Positions 1 through 8,255 of a DNA stretch of 64,000 nucleotides are shown here, piece after piece. How positions within the stretch are numbered: position 1 is the stretch's first letter; the number at the start of each line of letters is the position of its first letter. The stretch comes from JAWKWH01 sp963669285 (GTDB taxonomy: Bacteria > Pseudomonadota > Alphaproteobacteria > Rhizobiales > Rhizobiaceae). The position numbers and the translations under genes are program-made. The stretch lies in the NCBI GenBank assembly GCA_963669285.2, contig CAXXSI010000022.1, forward strand, positions 682,001 through 746,000, given 5' to 3'. Below the pieces are notes generated by a model. The model was given only the letters and a program-made list of their open reading frames with translations. It did not search any database and had not been told where the DNA came from.

Positions 1-2
1 AG

Positions 3-1247
3 TTCCAGTCGATCGAGGACATCAACAATTACCTTCTGCAACACAAGGAGGTGGTCGATCTGGTCAAGCGGCGCGGCGGCAAGCCCAAATTCGTGTTCCT
101 GATGTTCGACAAGAAGACCGAGCAACTGGTCAAGGAACTCGGCGGTCAATTGTGGTTTCCCAAAGCCAAACTGCGCGAGCGCTGCGACAACAAGATCGAA
201 ACCGTGCGCATCGGTAACAAGGCCGGTGTTCCATCGGTTCCCAATACGCTGAGTGAGATCAAGGACTACGATCACCTGCGCGAGGTCTGCGACAAGGCCG
301 GGATCGGCAACGATCTTGTTCTGCAGTCAGCCTTTGGCGACAGCGGACATACGACGTTTTTCATCAATTCCGAGGCAGATTTCCGGCGCCACGAGCATGA
401 AATCGTCGGCGAGGGCGAAATCAAGGTCATGAAGCGGATCGATTGCCGCGGCTCGGCGATCGAGGCCTGTGCCACGTCGGAGGGTACGATTGTCGGCCCG
501 TTGATGACCGAGCTTGTCGGTTTCAAGGAACTGACACCATATCGCGGCGGCTGGTGCGGAAACGAGATCTTCTCGACGGCGTTTCCCTCAAAAACACGTC
601 AGAAGGCCCGCGAACTCACCTTCAAATTCGGCGAACAGCTTCGCGAGGAAGGCTATCGCGGCTATTTCGAACTCGACTTCCTGATCGAGAAAAAATCCGG
701 CGACATCTGGCTGGGCGAGCTCAATCCGCGCATCACCGGCGCTTCGTCGATGACCAACCATGCCGCATTCGCCCATGCTGATGCGCCGCTTTTCCTGTTC
801 CATCTGCTCGAGTTTTCGAAGAAGAAATTCAATCTCGATGTGGACGAAGTGAATGCCCGCTGGGCCGATCCGGACATGATCGATACCTGGTCGCAGATGG
901 TGATCAAACACACCGAGGACAGCGTCGATATTCTCACCAAGGCGCCAGAGACCGGCATCTATTCGCTCAATGATGACGGCAGCGTCAGCTTTAGCCGTTT
1001 CGACTATCATCGGCGTGCGGTGGAAAGCGAGAAGGAAGCGTTTTTTCTACGCATCCTGAAACCGGGTGATTTCCGCTACGAAGGCGCCGATCTCGGTATC
1101 CTAGTCACCCGGGGGCGTTCCATGACGGACAATTTCAAGCTGAACGAGCGCGCGAAAAAATGGATTCACGGTATCAAATCGAGTTTTAACGCACGCCCGT
1201 TGCCGACTGCCGAAGTGCTGGCCGATCCTGCCTTCAAGATGCTTTAA
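3..1247 (+). CDS. ATP-grasp domain protein, 5' end outside window
   Basis: The reading frame is open from base 3, so this is the C-terminal part of a longer protein; a GTG at 51 is only an internal codon. Visible residues fit an ATP-grasp carboxylate-amine ligase of the biotin carboxylase/carbamoyl phosphate synthase type. There is a nucleotide-binding lid region (LVLQSAFGDSGHTTFF), then a metal-binding segment GELNPRITGASSMTNH after an acidic strand YFELDFLI. Such enzymes activate a carboxylate as acyl phosphate and join it to an amine or thiol. The substrate cannot be read from sequence. A C45-type Ntn hydrolase begins 8 bases downstream, so the two probably form one transcription unit acting on related amide compounds. 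Family is confident; function is not known. Confidence 0.85.
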   Translation, partial: FQSIEDINNYLLQHKEVVDLVKRRGGKPKFVFLMFDKKTEQLVKELGGQLWFPKAKLRERCDNKIETVRIGNKAGVPSVPNTLSEIKDYDHLREVCDKAGIGNDLVLQSAFGDSGHTTFFINSEADFRRHEHEIVGEGEIKVMKRIDCRGSAIEACATSEGTIVGPLMTELVGFKELTPYRGGWCGNEIFSTAFPSKTRQKARELTFKFGEQLREEGYRGYFELDFLIEKKSGDIWLGELNPRITGASSMTNHAAFAHADAPLFLFHLLEFSKKKFNLDVDEVNARWADPDMIDTWSQMVIKHTEDSVDILTKAPETGIYSLNDDGSVSFSRFDYHRRAVESEKEAFFLRILKPGDFRYEGADLGILVTRGRSMTDNFKLNERAKKWIHGIKSSFNARPLPTAEVLADPAFKML

Positions 1248-1255
1248 GGCCATCC

Positions 1256-2242
1256 ATGGATTTCATCTGGCGAGCGATCTCAGAGGCTGAACCCGGCCCC
1301 AAATGGGCCGGTCTGTTCCGGGAATACTGGCCGGATTATCGCCAGTGGTGGCTTCGGGAAGGCGATGAAATGCGCCCGACCTACCTTGAGTGCCGCAGGG
1401 CGTTGAAGAAACACATGCCGGAAATCGAGCCGCTTTACGAACAGCTCTGCGACCTTGCCGGCGGGGGTGATCAGGCGGCGCGATTTTTGAGTTTCTATCG
1501 GCCGCCGCCCTATCTTTCCGGCTGTTCGCAGGCCATCTGGCCGGGCAAGGAGCCGGTGCTGGTGCGTAATTACGACTACAGCCCCGATGCGTTTGACGGC
1601 GTCATCATGCACACAAACTGGCAAGGGCGCCGGGTGATGGGCACCAGCGACGGCTTGTGGGGGCTGGTCGACGGCGTCAACGATGCCGGCCTTGCCATAT
1701 CCCTGACGTTCGGTGGCCGCCGTGAGGTTGGCGACGGATTTGGCGTGCCGCTGATCCTGCGTTACGTGTTACAGACCTGCGAGACAGCCGAACAGGCTGG
1801 CGAGGTGCTGGCGCGCGTGCCGACGCATATGAGCTACAATGTCACCGTGCTCGACGCCAAGCGGCGCTACCTGACGGCGCAGATGGCGCCGGATCGAAAG
1901 GCTTCGATCACCCATGCGGCTGTTGCCACCAACCATCAGGAAACCGTCGAGTGGATCAGCCATGCACGGTTCACGGCGACGGTGGAGCGGGAACGGTTTT
2001 TGCTGCAGCGGCTGACGCTACACGTCGATCCGCTGGAGAAATTCGTTGGCGCGTTTCTCAAGCCGCCGCTTTATTCAACCGCCTATTCGGCCGGTTTCGG
2101 CACGCTCTACACAGCGGTTTACCGGGCGCGGCGGCGAAAACTGGAAATCAGGTGGCCGGGCGCGGTCTGGTCGTTTGATTTGGAGCGCTTTGAAGAGAGT
2201 TCGCGGAGGATCATGTTGCCGCTCGATGCGGTGGGCAGCTAG
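1256..2242 (+). CDS. C45-family Ntn hydrolase / acyltransferase-like protein
   Basis: This 328-residue protein resembles the peptidase C45 / acyl-CoA:6-aminopenicillanate acyltransferase family, N-terminal-nucleophile enzymes that mature by self-cleavage and hydrolyse or transfer amide-linked acyl groups. The likely nucleophile is Cys90 in SGCSQAIW, followed by VRNYDYSP and by LWGLVDGVNDAGLAISL, the usual strand order of the fold. Cleavage before Cys90 would release an approximately 89-residue propeptide. No signal peptide is visible, so it is probably cytoplasmic. The gene starts with ATG 8 bases after the ATP-grasp gene, suggesting cotranscription: one enzyme may form an amide bond and the other break or exchange it. 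Substrate unknown. Confidence 0.85.
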   Translation: MDFIWRAISEAEPGPKWAGLFREYWPDYRQWWLREGDEMRPTYLECRRALKKHMPEIEPLYEQLCDLAGGGDQAARFLSFYRPPPYLSGCSQAIWPGKEPVLVRNYDYSPDAFDGVIMHTNWQGRRVMGTSDGLWGLVDGVNDAGLAISLTFGGRREVGDGFGVPLILRYVLQTCETAEQAGEVLARVPTHMSYNVTVLDAKRRYLTAQMAPDRKASITHAAVATNHQETVEWISHARFTATVERERFLLQRLTLHVDPLEKFVGAFLKPPLYSTAYSAGFGTLYTAVYRARRRKLEIRWPGAVWSFDLERFEESSRRIMLPLDAVGS

Positions 2243-2324
2243 AGACAGTGAGCTCGCTGGATTGGTGAGCAGTTGATCACATCGATCGCGTTAAACAACT
2301 ATATATGCAGGGTGAGGGTTAAAC

Positions 2325-3221
2325 GTGCAGATAACCGCTAACGGCATTCAGATCGAATATGAGGAATTCGGCCCAGCAAATGGTGTTCCGTTTGTTCTGA
2401 TCCGCGGATTGGGCACCCAGATGACGCATTGGCCCCGCGAATTGTTTGGTGGATTTGCCGAATTCGGATATCGAACGATCATATTCGATAATCGCGATAT
2501 CGGCTTGTCGCAGCGATGCCCGGGCGAGGGTATTTCCGGTGATGCCGGTGACATCCTGGCAATGGTCGAGCGCGGGCAATCGCTCAAATCGGCATACACG
2601 CTGGATGACATGGCGCTCGATGTCATCGGACTGATGGATGCGCTGGAGATCAAGAAGGCGCATATCTTCGGCATATCGATGGGCGGCGGGATCACCCAAC
2701 TGCTCGCGGCCAATCATGCCGACCGGCTCTTGTCCGGCACGATCGTGATGACTGCGGCTCATTTCCAAGGCTTGGGGCATCTGAACCGGGTTTTGGTCTA
2801 TCCCGAAACGCGCGAACAGCACCAAGAGACATGGGTGCAGGGCAATCATGAATGGGGAAGCCCGGGTTTTGCAGTCAGTGACGGCTATTTGCGCGAAGAA
2901 GCCGGCATTGCGTGGGATCGGGGCTATGATGCGGCGGGCATCAACCGCCAAGCGCTGGCGGCGGTTTCTTCAGGCGACCGGCGCGAAATCCTGAAGACGG
3001 TCGCATTGCCGTGCCTTGTCATACACGGTGCGCAGGACACGCTGGTGCCGCCGGAAGCGGGAAAGGAAATTGCCAGCCTTATTCCCGATGCGCAATTCGA
3101 GCTGATCGAAGGCATGGGCCACACGATTACGCCGCGGCTTTCGCCGGTGATCACCAATCTGGTGCATCGCTTCATCGACGAGCACAGGCCCAACCTGGAA
3201 CCGGCCAAGGATCCTGCTTAG
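2325..3221 (+). CDS. alpha/beta hydrolase
   Basis: A 298-residue single-domain alpha/beta hydrolase. The nucleophile elbow is GISMGGG with Ser118, the acid is probably the Asp in HGAQDTLVPP, and the histidine lies in GMGHTITP near the C-terminus. An oxyanion-hole strand VLIRGLGTQ precedes the first helix. The start is a GTG preceded by a GGTGAGGG Shine-Dalgarno-like stretch; no in-frame ATG lies nearby. No signal peptide is seen. It stands alone between the C45 gene and a convergent monooxygenase gene, so context does not define the substrate; esterase or C-C hydrolase activity are both possible. Confidence 0.9.
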   Translation: MQITANGIQIEYEEFGPANGVPFVLIRGLGTQMTHWPRELFGGFAEFGYRTIIFDNRDIGLSQRCPGEGISGDAGDILAMVERGQSLKSAYTLDDMALDVIGLMDALEIKKAHIFGISMGGGITQLLAANHADRLLSGTIVMTAAHFQGLGHLNRVLVYPETREQHQETWVQGNHEWGSPGFAVSDGYLREEAGIAWDRGYDAAGINRQALAAVSSGDRREILKTVALPCLVIHGAQDTLVPPEAGKEIASLIPDAQFELIEGMGHTITPRLSPVITNLVHRFIDEHRPNLEPAKDPA

Positions 3222-3297
3222 CGACTATGTTGCAACCGCAATCCACGGTGCCGCGCGAGATTATGGTGAACCCGCGCGGCCACGATGTCAGTTGCTA

Positions 3298-4785
3298 CTA
3301 CTGCACCTGATATTGCGGTGTTGAGGCGAGGTATTCCCCAAAAGCCTTTGCATTCGGATATGAGAACTGCTCGGCCAACGGATTGCTCAATGCGCGTTTT
3401 TTCGCTCCCATGTCGCTAAGCAACTCGTCGAAGTGCTTGAAATGGAAAGGCGCCGAGCAGAGACCGCCATAAACCTGTGCGGCCGGGCGCTCGTTGCGCC
3501 TCCAGTTGAGCATCATTTCAATGTTATCGCGCATTTCGGCGTCTGTGGGCTGGTGAGCCAGTTGACCATCGGCATATCGGACCAGCCAGTTGGCAACGAC
3601 TTCCGCCGATAGAACGGTGCAGAAGCTTGAGTTGAATCCGACAAAACCCATGTCCGGAAGGTCAGGATTCACAGCCAGGCGATACGTCTTGTACTGCCCG
3701 TCAGGCTCAATCAATTTGTCCTGAAATTCCTGCGCCAGATACGGTACGCCCAGCTTCCAGCCAACCGCCAGAATGGAGATGTCACAGCCGATGCGGTCGC
3801 CATTGGTCAGGATGACCTCGTCACCATCGTAACGCTCATAGGTTGCCTGGATCGGCTTTACCTTGCCGGATTTGAAACTTTCAAACAGTCCCGGTGTCAC
3901 GATCGGCAGCGAGCAGCAAGCTTCCTTTTCGATCGGTGTGTCTGGAACCATGTTCCAGCGCTTCAGGCCAAGCTGTAGCTTCAGAAGCGTTTCGAGACCG
4001 CGGAAATTTGCCCAGACCAGCGGCTTGGTCAGCGCGGCAAAAGCGCGCTTCAATGGTCCGCGTCCCCAGCTGTTGAACTGCATTTCTTGGGCCCGCATGT
4101 AAAGCAAGCGCTTGAAATTAATGCCACCGACGAAATACGGCACCCGCCAGACGTTCTCGCGATAGACCATTGTCACTTGCTTGGCGCCGTTGTTCGCGGC
4201 GTTGACAACGATGTCCGTGGCGGACTTCGAGCCGCCGAGGACAACGACACGCTTGTCTTTGACGATTGATGGATCGGTATACTCCGATGAATGCATCACC
4301 AACCCGCCTTTGGCGACAAAATCATCCTGCCCGGGGTGGGAAATGATGTTCTTGTCGGAAAACTGGCCCGTACAGATGGCGACGAAATCAAAATCTTCGG
4401 AGCGAATGCGCCCGGCCTCTTCAATGGTCAATGTCCAGCCCGGCTTGCCGTCGCCACGCCGATCCATCGACTTGATGTTGGTGTTCAGCCGAAATAACCG
4501 CGGCAGATTGTGTTTGTCCGCATAGGATTGCAGATATGCGTGGACCTGCGGCCCATTCGGCCATTCCGGATAATCGTCCGGCATGGGGTGATCGGTGAAG
4601 CAATAGAGATCTTTGGGCGACTGGGTTTGCACGTCGGGATAGGAACGCGACAGTTCCCAGACGCCGCCGAAATCATGGCTGCGCTCAAAGCCGGTCACCC
4701 GGTGTCCGCGTTCGTCGAAGGCCTTGGCCGCGGCCATGCCGGAAACCCCGCCGCCGATGATGGCGACGCTTTTTCGATTGATCAT
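3298..4785 (-). CDS. flavin-containing monooxygenase (NAD(P)/FAD-dependent)
   Basis: The 495-residue protein begins with an FAD-binding Rossmann motif IIGGGVSG and contains a second nucleotide-binding motif VVVLGGSKSATD. Between them is KGGLVMHSSEY, which matches the FMO/BVMO fingerprint FxGxxxHxxxY. These enzymes use NADPH and oxygen to oxygenate nucleophilic heteroatoms or ketones in the cytoplasm. The ATG is preceded by GGGGG about 5 bases upstream. It lies 11 bases downstream of a cupin gene, and an AraC-type regulator is transcribed divergently, which suggests a small inducible degradative unit. The substrate is not predictable from the sequence. Confidence 0.9.
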   Translation of the reverse strand: MINRKSVAIIGGGVSGMAAAKAFDERGHRVTGFERSHDFGGVWELSRSYPDVQTQSPKDLYCFTDHPMPDDYPEWPNGPQVHAYLQSYADKHNLPRLFRLNTNIKSMDRRGDGKPGWTLTIEEAGRIRSEDFDFVAICTGQFSDKNIISHPGQDDFVAKGGLVMHSSEYTDPSIVKDKRVVVLGGSKSATDIVVNAANNGAKQVTMVYRENVWRVPYFVGGINFKRLLYMRAQEMQFNSWGRGPLKRAFAALTKPLVWANFRGLETLLKLQLGLKRWNMVPDTPIEKEACCSLPIVTPGLFESFKSGKVKPIQATYERYDGDEVILTNGDRIGCDISILAVGWKLGVPYLAQEFQDKLIEPDGQYKTYRLAVNPDLPDMGFVGFNSSFCTVLSAEVVANWLVRYADGQLAHQPTDAEMRDNIEMMLNWRRNERPAAQVYGGLCSAPFHFKHFDELLSDMGAKKRALSNPLAEQFSYPNAKAFGEYLASTPQYQVQ

Positions 4786-4796
4786 GGCTGCCCCCT

Positions 4797-5261
4797 TTAT
4801 TGCGCGTCGGGCGGAGGCGGCAGGAAGTCGACCTCGTGCAAGGCTGAAAGGCGGACGAGTTCGCCGGGATCGGTCACGCCGTCGAGTACTCCGAACAGGT
4901 CAAACAGTTTTCGCGAAGGCGAAACGCCGAAAACGCATGTTGCGCCTTTTCCCGACCGGTTGAATATGCCGTGGGCAACGCCACGCGGCATGCAAATGGT
5001 ATCACCGGGACCGGCCTGGTGAACACTGGGTGCACCCTTGTCGTGGCCGAACTCCACTTCCAAATTCCCTTCCAGCATGTAGATCCATTCATCCTGGGTG
5101 GGGTGGATATGAGGCGGCACGAATGTTTCGGCGGGTATGTCCGCGTGCCAGATGAACGCATTGTCGCAATAGACTTTTGGTGTGTAGGTATGGCCGACGA
5201 CGTTCCATTGTGTGTCATCAATGCCATCCGAGGCGGCGGTGATTCCGGCTTCCAGTAACAT
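4797..5261 (-). CDS. cupin domain protein
   Basis: A 154-residue small beta-barrel protein with the cupin motif HIHPTQDEWIYMLEGNLEVE (two His plus Glu as metal ligands) and a second half containing GPGDTICMPRGVAHGIFN. The start is placed at the ATG that follows GGAGGG by four bases; an in-frame ATG twelve bases further upstream overlaps that ribosome site and is less likely. It precedes the flavin monooxygenase by 11 bases and is presumably cotranscribed. It could be a metal-dependent dioxygenase or isomerase, or a sensor; no function can be assigned beyond the fold. Confidence 0.88.
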   Translation of the reverse strand: MLLEAGITAASDGIDDTQWNVVGHTYTPKVYCDNAFIWHADIPAETFVPPHIHPTQDEWIYMLEGNLEVEFGHDKGAPSVHQAGPGDTICMPRGVAHGIFNRSGKGATCVFGVSPSRKLFDLFGVLDGVTDPGELVRLSALHEVDFLPPPPDAQ

Positions 5262-5389
5262 TTTTCCCTCCATTTTTTTGTTTGCGCTCCGATCCTAGCG
5301 CTGCTCCCGGCATCGCTTTATCCAGAAAACGCATAATTTTGAGACGCTCCTGCAGGTTTGTTTTAAGCTTGAAGTATTGTAGGATTTCG

Positions 5390-6400
5390 ATGATGACCCT
5401 GACGAAACCGGACCGGTCCACCGAATTGCTAAGCGCACATCGACTATTTCAGACGTGTGATATCGACCGTGCGCGATATGTCGTCTCGCAAAAATTCTGT
5501 GCGCACGATCTGATCCCTGGGCGGACTCATCGTGAGTTCGATACCCGTCACAATCATGCGGCAGGTCTGACCCTGTCTTTGAACTACCTGCGCTATGGCT
5601 GCGACATTTCAATCGATCCCGGTGAACTGGGAAGTTTCTATCTGGTGCAGATTCCGATTGCAGGGACAGCGCTGGTGCAAAACGGCTTGAGGCAGGTCGA
5701 GGCCTCACCACGCACGGCGACGGTTCTCAACGCAACACGCGCAACGAAGATGGAGTGGCACAAGGGATGTGAAAAGCTCCTGCTTCAGATCGACCGGAGT
5801 GCGCTTCACAGAACCGCCGAGGACTTGACCGGCCAGTCCCTGAACGACGCGGTTGTGTTCGATCCCGAGGTTAATCTGCGCGCGCCAGCGATGCGGCGGT
5901 GGATATCTAAGGTGCGGGCGGCGACAAAGGTGGCTCAAAATGGTGGCGCCTTTGGAGTGAAAATGCACCGGCATCAGGCGCTTCTTGAAGAGGAACTCAT
6001 CTCGGGTTTTTTATACGCTCAGAAAAGCTCAATCAGCCACATGCTGGAGGGTGCCCGGACCATACCGTCCGTCGGCGCCCTGCGAAGGGCAAGATCCTTC
6101 ATCGCGGCGAACCAAGCAGATCCGATCACCGTCTCGGACATTGCCGGAGCGGCCGGGTGCAGCGTTCGCAGCCTACAGGCCGGATTTCAACAACAATTCG
6201 GCTGCAGTCCGATGCGCTACCTGAACCACCAGCGTCTGAACCATGCCCACCACCTGCTGCAGACGCGGCCTGCGAACACACGGGTCAGCTCTGTCGCATA
6301 TGATGTCGGCTTTTCCCATCTCGGTCGTTTCGCTACCGCCTATCGTTCCTCATTCGGGCAATCACCGAGAGATACCTTGTCAAACGGTCAAATCGCGTAA
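5390..6400 (+). CDS. AraC family transcriptional regulator
   Basis: A 336-residue protein with an N-terminal AraC-binding-like sensor domain and a C-terminal double helix-turn-helix. The DNA-binding part runs from about SVGALRRARSFIAANQAD to the end, with the first helix in ITVSDIAGAAGCSVRSLQAG and the signature segment RVSSVAYDVGFSHLGRFATA then FGQSPRD. The start is set at ATG-ATG after an AGGA five to six bases upstream, although the frame is open further back. It is divergent from the cupin-monooxygenase pair, and the roughly 130-base gap should hold both promoters, so it is the likely activator of that pair. Confidence 0.9.
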   Translation: MMTLTKPDRSTELLSAHRLFQTCDIDRARYVVSQKFCAHDLIPGRTHREFDTRHNHAAGLTLSLNYLRYGCDISIDPGELGSFYLVQIPIAGTALVQNGLRQVEASPRTATVLNATRATKMEWHKGCEKLLLQIDRSALHRTAEDLTGQSLNDAVVFDPEVNLRAPAMRRWISKVRAATKVAQNGGAFGVKMHRHQALLEEELISGFLYAQKSSISHMLEGARTIPSVGALRRARSFIAANQADPITVSDIAGAAGCSVRSLQAGFQQQFGCSPMRYLNHQRLNHAHHLLQTRPANTRVSSVAYDVGFSHLGRFATAYRSSFGQSPRDTLSNGQIA

Positions 6401-6498
6401 CCGCAGCTTCTGCGGCTGTGCCGATCTCCTGTGCGCCACGCGCCCGGTCAAAGCCCTCACGCGTTTGTGGCATGCGAAAAAAGCACAATGGAATTAAT

Positions 6499-6575
6499 TG
6501 GCGCGCTCGGGAAGATTCGAACTCCCGACCCCTAGATTCGTAGTCTAGTGCTCTATCCAGCTGAGCTACGAGCGC
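6499..6575 (-). tRNA. tRNA-Arg (anticodon ACG)
   Basis: The minus strand folds into a full cloverleaf: acceptor stem GCGCTCG/CGAGCGC, D arm with AGCTGGATA loop, anticodon loop CTACGAA giving anticodon ACG, and a T arm with TTCGAAT loop. The CCA end is encoded in the DNA. ACG would be edited to inosine by TadA and read CGU, CGC and CGA. It sits between the AraC regulator and the sensor kinase gene. Confidence 0.96.
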
Positions 6576-6705
6576 GCAATCGCCAGATCCAATAATCCGG
6601 TCCGGCAGGCGGCTTGTGACGACACACGGCCGCGCAACGTGGTGCTACCTAGCGATTGATACCGGCAAAAGCAAGCGGCGGCGCACAAAATATCGACAGG
6701 TGTGT

Positions 6706-8199
6706 TCATGCCGGCTTGCGCAATGCTGACCGTGCCTCTTCTAGCATTACCGGCCGATCAGGAATCGTGATGGCAAATACGGTTTTGCCGCCGGCCGTTT
6801 CCGCCAATTCCAGCGTGCCACCATGGGCCTTGACCAGTTCATGGGCGATGGCAAGCCCCAACCCGGTGCCGCCGCTTCGGGCCGAACCGCGAAAGGCAGT
6901 AAACAGATTGTCGCGCGCCTTTGCCGGCAGGCCAGGTCCGGTATCCTCGACCAGAATTCGGGCCACAGTACCGCTGCGCTCGGCGCTGAGCGTCAAACGG
7001 CGAATAACCGCTTCACCTTCGTCCGCGCTCATTGCCTGCACCGCGTTGCGGCAAAGATTGTTGAGAACACGGAACAGCTGGTCGGAATCCGCGTCAACCT
7101 CGAAGTCCGGCGGAATCGCGTTGACGAAATCGATGCCGCTTTGAGGCTGGATGCCGAGAATGTCGTGCACTTCGTCGGCCAGTTTGTGCAAATTCAGGCG
7201 ACGGCGGGACGGGGGTGCCTCCTGGGTCCGGCCATAGGCAAGCACGCCTTCGGTGTAAGCGACGGCTCGGTCGATGGTGCGGACCAGCTTGGGTGCGAAT
7301 GATTGGACCGAAGGATCCCTGGCAGTTGCCAGCCGATCGGACATGAGCTGGGCGGAAGCGAGAATATTGCGCATGTCATGGTTGATCTTGGAAACCGCCA
7401 GGCCAAGGTCTGCCAGGTGTTTTTGTTCACCCAGTGTCTTTTGCAGGTGCTGTTGCATGGCGGCAAGCTCGGCTTCGGCCACACCAAGCTCGTCGCGACG
7501 CCCGGTCGGTTCGATGATACGGCCGGGATCGTCTGGCGCTTCACCGAAGGACAGCATCGAGCGCGTCATCGCTCGGATTGGCCGGATCATGAAGCGATTG
7601 ATCGCATAAAAAACCAGGGTCGCGGTAATCAGCGAGATGAGCAGGGACAAAAATGCGACATTGCGCGAATAGATCAGCATGGCTTCGCGAAGCCCGGCAT
7701 CGGGAATGATGAGTTCGAACACCTTGTCGCTGTCGCCAACGGAGCCAAACACACGGATCACCTCGCCACCGCCGGCAAACAACGTATAAAGCGCCATTCC
7801 CATCGACTTGAAAGGTTCGGTGGTGCCGATATCGACCTGCTGATCGACCGCAATCGGCATGTCGTCCATCACGAGTAGCCTGGAGATACCTTCCTCGCGA
7901 ATTGCGACTGCCTTGGCGCCGATGGTCATCAATACGTCATCGCGCAACGATTTGGGCAGTTCGGCGCTGCCCTCGGCCGCGAGAATCAAACTGGCCGCAG
8001 CTGCGCTTGCCAAGCGCTCTTCAAGCCAGCGCTCGCGGAAATTCGCAACCGAAGGCAGGAAGATCAGAACTTCGGCGATCATGACGAACAGAATGGTCAG
8101 CACAAGCAAACGGGCCGACAGGCCGCGGGCCAGCGGCACATCCGGCTGGTGTGGTTTTTCAACCGGCCGTTCGGCCGGAACCTGATTTAGTTCTTCCAC
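6706..8199 (-). CDS. membrane sensor histidine kinase (HAMP-HisKA-HATPase)
   Basis: A 497-residue kinase. TM1 spans about residues 28-50 and TM2 about 181-202, framing an approximately 130-residue periplasmic sensor. A HAMP-like linker follows (RPIRAMTRSMLSFG). The phosphoacceptor is His274 in KINHDMRNILASAQ. The catalytic domain has an N box NNLCRNAVQAM, a G1 box DTGPGLP and a G2 box GGTGLGLAIA. It should autophosphorylate and pass phosphate to a response regulator, but no regulator gene is adjacent. The neighbouring flavoprotein gene is transcribed toward it, with about 56 bases between. The signal sensed is unknown. Confidence 0.93.
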   Translation of the reverse strand: MEELNQVPAERPVEKPHQPDVPLARGLSARLLVLTILFVMIAEVLIFLPSVANFRERWLEERLASAAAASLILAAEGSAELPKSLRDDVLMTIGAKAVAIREEGISRLLVMDDMPIAVDQQVDIGTTEPFKSMGMALYTLFAGGGEVIRVFGSVGDSDKVFELIIPDAGLREAMLIYSRNVAFLSLLISLITATLVFYAINRFMIRPIRAMTRSMLSFGEAPDDPGRIIEPTGRRDELGVAEAELAAMQQHLQKTLGEQKHLADLGLAVSKINHDMRNILASAQLMSDRLATARDPSVQSFAPKLVRTIDRAVAYTEGVLAYGRTQEAPPSRRRLNLHKLADEVHDILGIQPQSGIDFVNAIPPDFEVDADSDQLFRVLNNLCRNAVQAMSADEGEAVIRRLTLSAERSGTVARILVEDTGPGLPAKARDNLFTAFRGSARSGGTGLGLAIAHELVKAHGGTLELAETAGGKTVFAITIPDRPVMLEEARSALRKPA

Positions 8200-8255
8200 G
8201 CCGGGTCCTCGCCGATCGCGTCAATCATGCGCCGTCGCAGCCATCGGTCCAGGCG

